DNA from: Clostridia bacterium
GTDB taxonomy: Bacteria; Bacillota; Clostridia; UMGS1810
Assembly (NCBI GenBank): GCA_017416845.1
Contig: JAFQBA010000006.1
Location: 1-64,000 of the forward strand
Length of the DNA stretch: 64,000 nucleotides
Direction of reading: 5' to 3'
Under the pieces are notes generated by a model that searched no databases, was not told the DNA's origin, and saw only the letters and a list, made by a program, of their open reading frames with translations. Below, in pieces: positions 55,026-63,512 of this stretch; positions within the stretch are counted from its first letter, which is position 1, and every line of letters starts with the position of its first letter. The position numbers were made by a program, and so were the translations under genes.

Positions 55026-55586
55026 TCAATCGCTTACAATAGCAAGAAAGTGAGCTTCTTTATTATCAAGAGCTCTCATTCCGTGCCAATGCTTTGAATC
55101 GAAGATTAAAGAATCTCCGGGTTCAAGAATAATTTCCTTTCCATTGATTATGATGCAGACTCGGCCATCAAGACAATAGTTGAATTCCTGACCGGGATGA
55201 CTTGTAAGTTGGACTGTATCATCTTCGTTTTCAGCAGGAGGAACTGTAACATAAAAAGGTTCTATGGTTTTGTTAGCAAAATTAAACGCAAGATTATTAT
55301 ATTGATAGGCTTCGCGTCTTTTAACACCAATACCCTCTCCCGCTTTGACATATTGATACACATTAAGTTTAGGAGCATCTCCGGACAAGATAGCAGTGAA
55401 ATCAACATTGAATTTATTAGCCAATTCATAAATAATACTGATTGGCAGATCTTTTTCGCCATTTTCATAGCTAACATACTTGTCAGCGGGAATTCCAAGA
55501 TAACTTGCAACTTCTTCCACGGAAAGTTCTGCAATTTCTCTGAGATCCTGAATACGCTGACCGATAAGCTTTACTTGTTCATTCAT
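55026..55586 (-). CDS. XRE-family regulator with C-terminal cupin
   Basis: The 186-residue protein has an XRE helix-turn-helix (about 5-60; LREIAELSVEEVASYLG and KYVSYENGEKDLP) and a cupin_2 barrel (about 110-180; HPGQEFNYCLDGRV and PGDSLIFDSKHWHGMRAL). Such regulators sense a small ligand in the cupin and control nearby metabolism, here most likely the acyl-CoA synthetase. The ATG at 55586 with AAGGAGC is preferred over the frame start at 55640. A perfect inverted repeat overlaps its promoter. Confidence 0.9.
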   Translation of the reverse strand: MNEQVKLIGQRIQDLREIAELSVEEVASYLGIPADKYVSYENGEKDLPISIIYELANKFNVDFTAILSGDAPKLNVYQYVKAGEGIGVKRREAYQYNNLAFNFANKTIEPFYVTVPPAENEDDTVQLTSHPGQEFNYCLDGRVCIIINGKEIILEPGDSLIFDSKHWHGMRALDNKEAHFLAIVSD

Positions 55587-55616
55587 GTTAATAGCTCCTT
55601 TTATTTTCTTTAGACA

Positions 55617-55622
55617 AGTATA
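55617..55622 (-). promoter_or_regulatory. Extended -10 of the XRE-cupin promoter
   Basis: TGGTATACT on the minus strand gives an extended -10 (TATACT, 55617-55622), 31 bases before the ATG. No good -35 is seen; the -35 region falls inside the inverted repeat. Confidence 0.5.
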
Positions 55623-55624
55623 CC

Positions 55625-55655
55625 ACAATACAATATACATAATCTATTGTATTGT
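55625..55655. promoter_or_regulatory. Probable operator of the XRE-cupin gene (perfect inverted repeat)
   Basis: Two perfect 11-base arms (acaatacaata at 55625-55635, tattgtattgt at 55645-55655) are separated by 9 bases. Centre-to-centre spacing of 20 bases suits two XRE monomers on one face of DNA. It lies just upstream of the -10 and covers the -35 region, a typical repressor position. Confidence 0.6.
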
Positions 55656-55773
55656 ATATAATTTATTAAAAAAAGTAAATATTAAAAATCAAAATTCATG
55701 GAAAAACAACAAAAAATCCAATGCATTAAAATTCAAAACAGTGCAATAATATATTTGAAAGTGAGTTGTTATT

Positions 55774-56067
55774 ATGAATTTCAAAAAATTATTTATCTCC
55801 TTGACACTTATAAGCTGTCTTGTAACGGGTTTAACAGCATGCTCATCCAAAAACAACAAATCCGATTCCAAAACAAATACTAATTCAAATAATACAAACT
55901 CTGATGTTGACAGCAACACTGATGAATTAAGAGATGACATAAAAGATACAGTGGACGACATAGGAAGCGATATTGCTGATACGGGTGAAGATATAAAAAA
56001 CGATATTGAAGATATGACTGATACAGATAAAATTAATTCAGCAAATGATACTTCAAAAAACAATTAA
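55774..56067 (+). CDS. Small acidic lipoprotein
   Basis: The 97-residue protein has a lipoprotein signal peptide: basic start NFKK, hydrophobic core to residue 20 and lipobox L20-T-A-C23. The mature part is Asn/Ser-rich then a repeating acidic helix (DDIKDTVDDIGSDIADTGEDIKN), probably amphipathic or a coiled coil. Such small lipoproteins occur in many Clostridia without a known role. GTGAG-type ribosome site is weak. Confidence 0.72.
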   Translation: MNFKKLFISLTLISCLVTGLTACSSKNNKSDSKTNTNSNNTNSDVDSNTDELRDDIKDTVDDIGSDIADTGEDIKNDIEDMTDTDKINSANDTSKNN

Positions 56068-56071
56068 CCAC

Positions 56072-56100
56072 TTTACAAGCGCAAGAAATTAAGGTATAAT
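56072..56100 (+). promoter_or_regulatory. Promoter of radA
   Basis: TTTACA (56072-56077) and TATAAT (56095-56100) are separated by 17 bases. The leader of about 75 bases contains a hairpin (taatcccgat / atcggggtta, 56105-56127) without a T tract. Confidence 0.7.
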
Positions 56101-56177
56101 TAAATAATCCCGATAAAATCGGGGTTATACATATTAAAACATATATATTGAATAACCCCTTAAGGAGTACTAATGAT

Positions 56178-57578
56178 ATGAAACAGAAAACAGTATACAT
56201 ATGCAGTGAATGTGGTTACAATTCACCAAAATGGCTCGGAAAATGTCCAACGTGCAGTAATTGGAATACATTCAATGAGGAACCGGAAATCCAATCATCA
56301 AGATACGACATAATAACAGATAAAAATTCTAACATAAAACAACATCCGCGAAAATTATATGACATCTCCGAGGAAAACGAAACAAGGATTTCATCAAAGA
56401 TGCATGAACTTGATAGAGTTCTTGGCGGCGGAATCGTAAAAGGTTCATTAATCCTTGTTGGCGGTGATCCCGGAATCGGAAAATCAACACTGCTTTTACA
56501 AATTTCAGACAAAATTGCCAATGATAACAATGTACTATATGTATCAGGCGAGGAATCTCTCCAACAGATCAAAATCAGAGCAACGCGTCTTGGTGCAAAT
56601 GGGTCAGGATTATACATATTGCCAGAGACCGATCTTGATTGTATTTTAACAGCTGCAAGTGAATCAAAACCTACAGTTATGATTATAGATTCTATACAAA
56701 CTATATTTAAAAGTGATATTCCCTCAGCTCCGGGAAGTGTTACCCAAGTACGCGAAGTAACACACTATCTTATGAGATTTGCCAAAGAAAACAATATAAC
56801 AGTATTCATAGTCGGTCATGTTACAAAAGATGGAAATATTGCCGGCCCAAGGATGCTTGAACATATGGTTGACTGCGTATTATATTTTGAAGGCGAGAGA
56901 ACACAAAGCTACCGTATTCTCAGAACTGTAAAAAATCGTTTTGGTTCAACAAATGAAATCGGAGTTTTTGAAATGAAAGATAATGGTCTTGCCGAAGTAA
57001 AGAACCCATCACAAATGCTTCTTGAAGGAAGACCCGAAAATGTAAGCGGATCAACTGTTGTTTGCACCCTTGAAGGAACACGTCCTATTCTTGCTGAAGT
57101 TCAGGCTCTTTGTTCTCCTACAGGTTTTGGTAATCCAAGACGAATGGCAACAGGCATTGATTTTTCCAGGGCGGTGCTTCTTACAGCCATATTGGAAAAG
57201 CAGCTTGGTTATCCAATGCAGAATCATGATGTATATATAAACGTTGTCGGCGGAATCAAAATTATTGAAACAGCAACTGATCTTGCAGTTATAGTGGCCA
57301 TAGCATCAAATATTAAAAATTTTGTTATTGACTCAAAAACAATTATTCTCGGAGAAGTTGGCTTGACAAGCGAAGTCAGGTCAATCGGTTATTGCGAACA
57401 GCGTATTAATGAAGCTGCCAAAATGGGCTTTGAGTATTGTATTGTGCCATCAAACAATCTTCAATCCATAAAACAAAGAGACGATATAAAATTACTACCT
57501 GTAAAAAATGTTAGCGAAGCAATAAGATATCTCAAAAAAATTGAAGACAAAAGAAATAAAGATATACAAAATCAATAA
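56178..57578 (+). CDS. radA: DNA repair protein RadA (Sms)
   Basis: A RecA-like helicase that helps branch migration in recombination repair. The 466 residues have a four-Cys zinc finger (C9, C12, C23, C26), the P-loop GGDPGIGKST at 95-104, the RadA signature KNRFGSTNEIGVF and a C-terminal Lon-like domain. The frame is open from a TTG at 56148, but the ATG at 56178 with AAGGAG fits the family start. It ends convergent with the M23 gene, overlapping it by 7 bases. Confidence 0.96.
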   Translation: MKQKTVYICSECGYNSPKWLGKCPTCSNWNTFNEEPEIQSSRYDIITDKNSNIKQHPRKLYDISEENETRISSKMHELDRVLGGGIVKGSLILVGGDPGIGKSTLLLQISDKIANDNNVLYVSGEESLQQIKIRATRLGANGSGLYILPETDLDCILTAASESKPTVMIIDSIQTIFKSDIPSAPGSVTQVREVTHYLMRFAKENNITVFIVGHVTKDGNIAGPRMLEHMVDCVLYFEGERTQSYRILRTVKNRFGSTNEIGVFEMKDNGLAEVKNPSQMLLEGRPENVSGSTVVCTLEGTRPILAEVQALCSPTGFGNPRRMATGIDFSRAVLLTAILEKQLGYPMQNHDVYINVVGGIKIIETATDLAVIVAIASNIKNFVIDSKTIILGEVGLTSEVRSIGYCEQRINEAAKMGFEYCIVPSNNLQSIKQRDDIKLLPVKNVSEAIRYLKKIEDKRNKDIQNQ

Positions 57579-58255
57579 TAAATATATTCTGACGGGTTAA
57601 CAAAATACCCGTCTTTTTTTATGGCAAAATGAAGATGTATACCATCACAGAGTTCAGATACAGCACTGTCTGAAATTGTACCTATGTGTTGACCTCTGAT
57701 AACATAATCACCGACTTTGACGGATACATCAGGAGATAGAGACATGTAAATACATTCAAATTCATTGTTTTTAATTATTATAGTGTATCCCATATTCAAA
57801 TCAAAGCCAACATAATCTACCATACCGGATTGTGCAGCTAATACAGATTCTCCCTTATTGGTTTTAATATCTATTCCTTCATGTATACGCCAATCATCCA
57901 TTGTTTTACTATACAAAGGATAATTCGGTGAAAATTCTTTTATAACCTCACCACTAATCGGAGGAGCAAAACTCATGTCATTCAATTCGGGCATTCTTTC
58001 ATCTGATGTTTTTTCATCAACATGATAAACACCAGACACAATTTCAGGTTCAACAGAGTTCTTTTTGGATTCATCCCCACTTTTATCAAATAAATCCTCA
58101 TTTGATTTTTCCACATTAGTCGAAAATGACATAGGTTTACTTTCTTCATAACTTGTTACAATCAAAGTAAGTACACATAGAAATATTATACATATACAAA
58201 AAGCTATACGATATAATCCTTTTTCTTTTTTAATAAATGAAATAAACTTATTCAT
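57572..58255 (-). CDS. SpoIIQ-like M23 family membrane protein
   Basis: The 227-residue protein has one N-terminal membrane helix (about 14-34), a linker rich in Ser, Glu and Lys, and a C-terminal LytM/M23 domain. Zinc ligands H125 and D129 (HEGID) and the HxH pair H207/H209 (HLHF) are present, but the second catalytic His, usually in YAHL, is replaced by Ser (YMSL). This pattern, an N-terminal helix plus degenerate M23, is typical of SpoIIQ, the forespore half of the engulfment channel. I infer SpoIIQ; a wall-anchored M23 protein of another role is possible. The ATG at 58255 (GGTGAT upstream) is chosen. Confidence 0.75.
   Translation of the reverse strand: MNKFISFIKKEKGLYRIAFCICIIFLCVLTLIVTSYEESKPMSFSTNVEKSNEDLFDKSGDESKKNSVEPEIVSGVYHVDEKTSDERMPELNDMSFAPPISGEVIKEFSPNYPLYSKTMDDWRIHEGIDIKTNKGESVLAAQSGMVDYVGFDLNMGYTIIIKNNEFECIYMSLSPDVSVKVGDYVIRGQHIGTISDSAVSELCDGIHLHFAIKKDGYFVNPSEYIYY
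57591..57620 (+). terminator. radA terminator inside the 3' end of the M23 gene
   Basis: A 7-bp stem (gacgggt / acccgtc) with a 9-base loop is followed by seven T residues. It lies within the last codons of the convergent M23 gene, so the sequence serves both as code and as terminator. Confidence 0.75.
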
Positions 58256-58342
58256 AATATCACCCATATAATATGATGCACATAATTATGATATTTAGTC
58301 ATAATTTTCAGACTAAAACGTAAAAAATGCCGCGTTTTCCGA

Positions 58343-58371
58343 TAGACAAATCAAACAATATATGATATGAT
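58343..58371 (+). promoter_or_regulatory. Promoter of the DUF4838-capA pair
   Basis: TAGACA (58343-58348) and TATGAT (58366-58371) are separated by 17 bases, 48 bases before the DUF4838 ATG. The gap is shared with the divergent M23 gene. Confidence 0.5.
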
Positions 58372-58418
58372 AGAAATATAAAGAAATTATATTAAAAATA
58401 CTTACAAGGAGATATTTT

Positions 58419-60380
58419 ATGATAATCAAAACTGCACGCCAAGAAGAAACAGCCATATATGCGGCTGAAGAATTACAAAAATATCTTAATATGATGCATA
58501 CGGATTTTTGCGAAAGTATTGTATATTCAAATTCTATTACTCCAAATAAAGTATATGGTGAAATAAAACTTGGACTCATGAGCGAATTCGGCTTAGACAC
58601 AACTGACGCACCGGATGTATCGTGTGATGATATAGTTTACATTGACATTGAAAACGGTAGCGGTATAATAGCCGGCAATAACATAAGAAGTATTTTACTA
58701 TCTGTATATGCATATCTCCGCCAAGCAGGTTGTGCATTTATACGTCCCGGGAAAGATGGTGAATATATTCCAAAACGTAACATGGCTGAATTTTCATATA
58801 CATATCGAAAAAAAGCAGATTATCCTTTCAGAGGTGAATGCGTTGAGGGTGCAGTAAGTGCAGAACATATCAAAGAAACAATTATATGGTCACCAAAAGT
58901 TGGCATGAACATGTTCATGATGGAACAAATTATCCCCTACAACTATATGAGCAGATGGTACATGCACACAAATAACACAGTTTTGGAAGACGAAAATGTT
59001 TCTTTTGAAAAAGTCGGGGAATTTGTAAAAGAAATTGAACTTCTTATTAAAAAATGCGGACTTCAACTACATGCTCTTGGACATGGTTATCTTCTGGAAC
59101 CATATGGTATTCATTATAAAACCTTTAATGATACATATGACTTAAATGACGAAGCAAGAGCTGACATTGCTCTTGTAAATGGAAAAAGAGAATTGTTTCA
59201 TGGCTCACCAAACTTCTCTCATCTTTGTTACTCCAACAAAACAATACGCAAAAAACTCATCGACTGGCTTGTAAGCTATATGAGAAAAAAACCATATATA
59301 GATTTTCTTCATGTATGGCTTGCTGATGCAACAAATAATCAATGCGAATGTGAAAATTGCAAAGATAAACGAGTTTCCGACTTATATGTCATGCTTCTAA
59401 ATGAGCTTGATGAAGAATTTACACGCCAAGGAATTGACACAAAAATAGTGTTCATTTTATATGTTGACACTCTATGGGCACCACTTCATGAAAAAATCAA
59501 AAATCCCGACAGATTCTATCTCATGACAGCAATCGGAGGAAGAGATTTTTCAAAGCCTTATGATCATACTCCATATGAAGGGAATACACCCCCATACATC
59601 AAAAATGATTACAAGGTTGAACAGTCATTCCCACTTCGAATGAGATTCATGGATGACTGGAAACCATTCTTCGATGGAAGAAAACTTGTGTTTGAATATC
59701 ACATGTATGTTCAACAGTATAACGACCCCGGCTTCATGATACTTCCAAAACTTTGGCTTGATGATATTAAAAATCTTGATGATTTTAATATTCAAGGAAT
59801 GATGAGCGATCAGACACAGCGTTCATTTTTCCCTAACGGTCTGCCGATGTCTACATATGCTGCAGGTATGTTTGACAAATCAATCAATTTTGATGATTTT
59901 GCTCTGGATTATTTCAAAGGTGCATATGGCACCGACTATAAATTTGCTATGGATTATCTGACAGAAATTTCAAACCTTATGGGTCCGAAATATCTTGAAA
60001 TGAAAGCAGAAATCGTTGATCTTGACGGAGACCTTGGAAGCAAAAAGAAAATCAAGATTAAGCCGTGGTTAAATAATAACGAAGCACAGAACAACTTTGA
60101 AAAGGCAATTAAAATTGCATATGATTTTGAAAGCATTGCGAAATCTCATTTGAACGAAGAAAATAACACCCACAAAAAATCATGGAAGCTTTTGTGGTAT
60201 CACACAGAATTCATAAAACGATACGCAGAAATTTTACTCGTTCATTCAAAAGGTGATGAAGAAAAAGCTGACAAACTTCGCGCTGATATGATAGATTATT
60301 TTTCAAACTATGAAACAGATATTTCTCTCGAATTCGACTTGTTCCTCTTTAATATGTCGGTTGAGAGAAAACTCAAATAG
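58419..60380 (+). CDS. DUF4838 domain-containing protein, putative glycoside hydrolase-like
   Basis: The 653 residues have an N-terminal GH20-type/alpha-glucuronidase-like subdomain (1-110; TARQEETAIYAAEELQKYL, IIAGNNIRSILLSVYAYLRQAGCAFIRPG) and a DUF4838 core (about 150-430) with a TIM-barrel look. The block CECENCKDKRVSDLYVMLLNEL at about 310-331 is typical of the domain. No signal peptide is seen, so it should be cytoplasmic, unlike secreted hydrolases. AAGGAG precedes the ATG. capA follows 23 bases later. The substrate is unknown. Confidence 0.8.
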   Translation: MIIKTARQEETAIYAAEELQKYLNMMHTDFCESIVYSNSITPNKVYGEIKLGLMSEFGLDTTDAPDVSCDDIVYIDIENGSGIIAGNNIRSILLSVYAYLRQAGCAFIRPGKDGEYIPKRNMAEFSYTYRKKADYPFRGECVEGAVSAEHIKETIIWSPKVGMNMFMMEQIIPYNYMSRWYMHTNNTVLEDENVSFEKVGEFVKEIELLIKKCGLQLHALGHGYLLEPYGIHYKTFNDTYDLNDEARADIALVNGKRELFHGSPNFSHLCYSNKTIRKKLIDWLVSYMRKKPYIDFLHVWLADATNNQCECENCKDKRVSDLYVMLLNELDEEFTRQGIDTKIVFILYVDTLWAPLHEKIKNPDRFYLMTAIGGRDFSKPYDHTPYEGNTPPYIKNDYKVEQSFPLRMRFMDDWKPFFDGRKLVFEYHMYVQQYNDPGFMILPKLWLDDIKNLDDFNIQGMMSDQTQRSFFPNGLPMSTYAAGMFDKSINFDDFALDYFKGAYGTDYKFAMDYLTEISNLMGPKYLEMKAEIVDLDGDLGSKKKIKIKPWLNNNEAQNNFEKAIKIAYDFESIAKSHLNEENNTHKKSWKLLWYHTEFIKRYAEILLVHSKGDEEKADKLRADMIDYFSNYETDISLEFDLFLFNMSVERKLK

Positions 60381-60403
60381 CATACCGGAAAGGAAGATTA
60401 ACC

Positions 60404-61471
60404 ATGATTATTACAATTGGCGGAGACGTATGCGTTACAGACGGTAACAGAGAAATGTTCGCAAATAAAGAAACAGACAAACTGTTTAATGATGTAAAAG
60501 ATGTTTTTTCAAAATCCGATATCAATTTTGTAAACCTTGAATGTGCAATAACAGATTCCGAAAACCGCATAAAAAAATTCGGACCTAACCTTAAAGCTCC
60601 CAAAGGAACTGCATCTGTTTTAAAAGAGGTCGGAATTGATTATTGTTCACTTTCAAATAACCACACGTTTGATTTTGGTATTGAAGGGCTAAAAGATACA
60701 ATCAATGCGTTAAATGAACAAAATATCGTCTACACAGGCGTCGGAGAAGATAACATTGATGCCAGAAAAGATTTAATTATAGAAAAAGGCGGGAAAAAAA
60801 TAGCGATTATTGCTGTTTGTGAACATGAATATTCATATGCATTGACCGATCGGACAGGTGCAAGAGAATATGACCCGTATGACACTACAGAGGACATTAT
60901 CGAAGCAAAAAAAACTGCCGATTATGTTATTGTTATTTATCACGGTGGAAAAGAAATGTGTCGTTATCCATCACCAAGACTAATAAAGTTATGTCATTCC
61001 ATGGCTAACCACGGTGCAGATGTTGTTCTTTGTCAGCACAGCCACTGCATTGGATGTTACGAAAATTATAACAACTGTCACATTATGTATGGTCAAGGTA
61101 ACTTCCACTTTACCAAGCTCAACGATAATGAAACAGAAATGTGGTCAACGGGATTACTTTTACAGTTTGATACAGAAAACAAAGAATCAATTAAATTTAT
61201 ACCAACTTATGCATTGAATGGCGGTATTCACATCGCAAAGGATGACTTCAAAAACAAAATTATTTCGGAGCTCGACAAAAGGAATAAAGAACTGGAGAAT
61301 GGTGAATGGAAAAAAGGATGGCATGAGTTTTGCGAAAGTGTTAAAGAAACATACACCAATGCAATCACAAGCGGAGACATGGATTTTTTTGCACACTATC
61401 TCGATTGCGAAGCCCACACTGATGTATGGCGTGAGCTCTACCCTACCTGGAATATGACAAACGAAAAATAA
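60404..61471 (+). CDS. CapA-family metallophosphatase-like protein
   Basis: The 355 residues carry the CapA/PgsA (PF09587) calcineurin-like fold: GGDVCV near the start, NLECAIT, SLSNNHTFDFG, YHGG and CQHSHCIG, all metal-binding blocks. Secreted CapA proteins have a membrane anchor; here the domain begins at residue 1, so the protein is cytoplasmic. The family is linked to poly-gamma-glutamate or polysaccharide export but cytoplasmic forms have no known role. It likely acts with the DUF4838 partner. Confidence 0.85.
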   Translation: MIITIGGDVCVTDGNREMFANKETDKLFNDVKDVFSKSDINFVNLECAITDSENRIKKFGPNLKAPKGTASVLKEVGIDYCSLSNNHTFDFGIEGLKDTINALNEQNIVYTGVGEDNIDARKDLIIEKGGKKIAIIAVCEHEYSYALTDRTGAREYDPYDTTEDIIEAKKTADYVIVIYHGGKEMCRYPSPRLIKLCHSMANHGADVVLCQHSHCIGCYENYNNCHIMYGQGNFHFTKLNDNETEMWSTGLLLQFDTENKESIKFIPTYALNGGIHIAKDDFKNKIISELDKRNKELENGEWKKGWHEFCESVKETYTNAITSGDMDFFAHYLDCEAHTDVWRELYPTWNMTNEK

Positions 61472-61485
61472 AATTATGATCATTG

Positions 61486-61516
61486 AAAAAGGTTGCTCAA
61501 AGCGAGCAACCTTTTT
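61486..61516. terminator. Bidirectional terminator between capA and the AICAR transformylase gene
   Basis: A perfect 13-bp stem (aaaaaggttgctc / gagcaaccttttt) with a 5-base loop has T tracts both ways and stands between the convergent genes. Confidence 0.88.
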
Positions 61517-61528
61517 ATTTGAAAAATA

Positions 61529-62713
61529 TTAATGATGGAAAAGTCTCATACCGGTGAAGGAGCATACCATGTCATTTGCATCACAGCAGTCGATAACAGC
61601 ATCATCACGAATCGAACCACCGGGTTCCGCAATATATTTTACACCGCTTTTGAGCGCGCGTTTAATGTTGTCATCAAATGGGAAGAACGCATCAGATGCA
61701 AGCGAAACACCGTCAATTGAAGCAAGATATGTTTCAATCTCTTCATCTGTAAGAGGAGCCGGCTGTGATTCAAAGTATTTCTGCCAGTTACCGTCTGCAC
61801 AAACGTCTTCTTCGTTTCTGTTGATGTAACCGTCAATAACATTGTCTCTTTCGGGGCGACCAAGGCTTGCTTTAAAAGGAAGATTCAGCACCTTTTCATG
61901 CTGACGCAAAAACCATGTGTCTGCTTTGGAACCTGCAAGTCTTGTGCAATGAATACGAGATTGCTGTCCTGCACCAACGCCGATAGCCTGACCATCAACT
62001 GCATAACAAACAGAGTTTGATTGGGTATATTTGAGTGTGATAAGAGCAATAATCAAATCACGAACAGCAGTTTCGGGAAGATTTTTGTTTTTGGTAACAA
62101 TATTTGACAAAAGCTCTTCATTTATTTCAAAATTATTTCTGCCCTGTTCAAATGTAATTCCAAAAACCTGCTTGTGTTCAACGGGAGCAGGAACATAATC
62201 GGGGTCGATTTTTACAATGTTGTAATTCCCTTTTCTCTTCTGTTTAAGAATTTCAAGTGCTTCGTCAGTATATCCGGGAGCAATAACTCCGTCTGAAACT
62301 TCTCTTTTTATCATTTTAGCGGTTGTTGCATCGCAAATGTCGGAAAGTGCAACCCAGTCACCAAAAGAACACATTCTGTCGGTTCCTCTTGCTCTTGCAT
62401 AGGCACATGCAAGCGGAGAATCATCAAGACCTTCAATATCATCAACAAAGCATGCTTTTTTCAGATTATCCGAAAGCTTAATGCCAACTGCGGCAGATGT
62501 GGGGCTAACATGTTTAAAAGATGTAACAGCAGGGAGGCCAAGAGCTTCTTTAAGCTCTTTAACAAGCTGCCAACTGTTGAATGCATCAAGAAAATTGATA
62601 TATCCAGGTCTGCCGGAGAGGATTTCAATTGGAAGCTCGGAGCCGTCTGCCATAAATATTTTAGCAGGTTTCTGATTGGGGTTACATCCGTATTTTAGTT
62701 CAAATTCTTTCAT
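61529..62713 (-). CDS. Stand-alone AICAR transformylase (phosphoribosylaminoimidazolecarboxamide formyltransferase)
   Basis: It adds a formyl group from 10-formyl-THF to AICAR (ZMP), making FAICAR in purine synthesis. The 394 residues match only the C-terminal, transformylase half of PurH: active-site block FKHVSPTSAA at about 66-75, GAGQQSRIHCTRLAG, DAFFPFDDNI and EPGGSIRDDAVI. The IMP cyclohydrolase (MGS-fold) half of ordinary bifunctional PurH (about 510 residues) is absent, and its job is done by the PurO-type gene just upstream. AAGGAG precedes the ATG; a ZTP riboswitch controls the pair. Confidence 0.93.
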   Translation of the reverse strand: MKEFELKYGCNPNQKPAKIFMADGSELPIEILSGRPGYINFLDAFNSWQLVKELKEALGLPAVTSFKHVSPTSAAVGIKLSDNLKKACFVDDIEGLDDSPLACAYARARGTDRMCSFGDWVALSDICDATTAKMIKREVSDGVIAPGYTDEALEILKQKRKGNYNIVKIDPDYVPAPVEHKQVFGITFEQGRNNFEINEELLSNIVTKNKNLPETAVRDLIIALITLKYTQSNSVCYAVDGQAIGVGAGQQSRIHCTRLAGSKADTWFLRQHEKVLNLPFKASLGRPERDNVIDGYINRNEEDVCADGNWQKYFESQPAPLTDEEIETYLASIDGVSLASDAFFPFDDNIKRALKSGVKYIAEPGGSIRDDAVIDCCDANDMVCSFTGMRLFHH

Positions 62714-62729
62714 GTTTATTCTCCTTGAA

Positions 62730-63449
62730 TTATTTATTTTTATTAATCATTCTTTCATCAATTTCTCCTGTTTCTAAATCTGTATAACGAACATAAAGAG
62801 AAATTTTATTATCTTCATCAAGTGCATTCCAGAGTTTATCGGTAAATTCATCAATACAATTTCCTACCTCAACTCTTTCGGGTTCACCGCAGAATGTTGG
62901 AATGGGATTTCCGTCACAAATGTAAGTGTGAATAAAATGACCGAGACCGGGAAGTGAAGGATAACTGAATGTGTAACGATTGCATGCCGATCCATTTGCA
63001 TCGGCACTTTTTAAAATGCTCATTTCATATGTAAAATCTGCATTATCAAATGTGAGCATAGCACTAATACGTGGTGTAAGATTTGGAGCATCGGGTTCAA
63101 ACTCTCTTTTTGTGAGTGCACCGGAAAAGCTTTCTCCGTTTTTGATTCCTTCATAAATTGTGTCGGTCTGATCACCGTTTGTAACAATAAGTTTATTCTC
63201 AAACTCTCTTATTGCCGCGTAAATAATCAAACTTGGATCTTCAACCTTTGATGCATCAAAAGGTTCTGTAAAAATGCTGCCGTCTCGCTTTGTGAAAACA
63301 CGGTTACGGCTGTTGGCACTTCTGCCCATGATAAAATATGCCGAGCAGGCTTTTTTGCCGTCTTCGGTTTTTCCGACAACAATACCTCTGCCAACGTAGG
63401 AATTTCCTTTAATGAGTTCATCAATTTTGTTAATTTCGTAGATATTCAT
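62730..63449 (-). CDS. purO: IMP cyclohydrolase, PurO type
   Basis: It closes FAICAR to IMP. The 239 residues belong to the PurO family (PF07826), first known from archaea and unrelated to the MGS-fold domain of PurH: SYVGRGIVVGKTEDGKKAC, YFIMGRSANSRNRVF, EDPSLIIYAAIREF and NGDQTDTIYEG are its blocks. Together with the neighbouring transformylase it replaces bifunctional PurH. AAGGAG precedes the ATG, directly after the ZTP riboswitch terminator. Confidence 0.92.
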   Translation of the reverse strand: MNIYEINKIDELIKGNSYVGRGIVVGKTEDGKKACSAYFIMGRSANSRNRVFTKRDGSIFTEPFDASKVEDPSLIIYAAIREFENKLIVTNGDQTDTIYEGIKNGESFSGALTKREFEPDAPNLTPRISAMLTFDNADFTYEMSILKSADANGSACNRYTFSYPSLPGLGHFIHTYICDGNPIPTFCGEPERVEVGNCIDEFTDKLWNALDEDNKISLYVRYTDLETGEIDERMINKNK

Positions 63450-63471
63450 TCTTTTTCTCCTTTTATGATAT

Positions 63472-63512
63472 TAAAAAGGCACACATACCCCTTTTCGTGG
63501 AGATGTGTGCCC
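63472..63512 (-). terminator. Expression-platform terminator of the ZTP riboswitch
   Basis: On the minus strand GGCACACAT pairs with ATGTGTGCC, followed by TTTTTA. Its 5' arm overlaps the 3' end of the aptamer (the GGGC block), so ligand binding should disfavour the terminator and turn purO on. Confidence 0.85.

Noticed and set aside
56105-56127. Hairpin in the radA leader taken as a terminator or attenuator
   Set aside because: The stem has one mismatch or wobble and is not followed by a T tract; I list it only as a leader hairpin.
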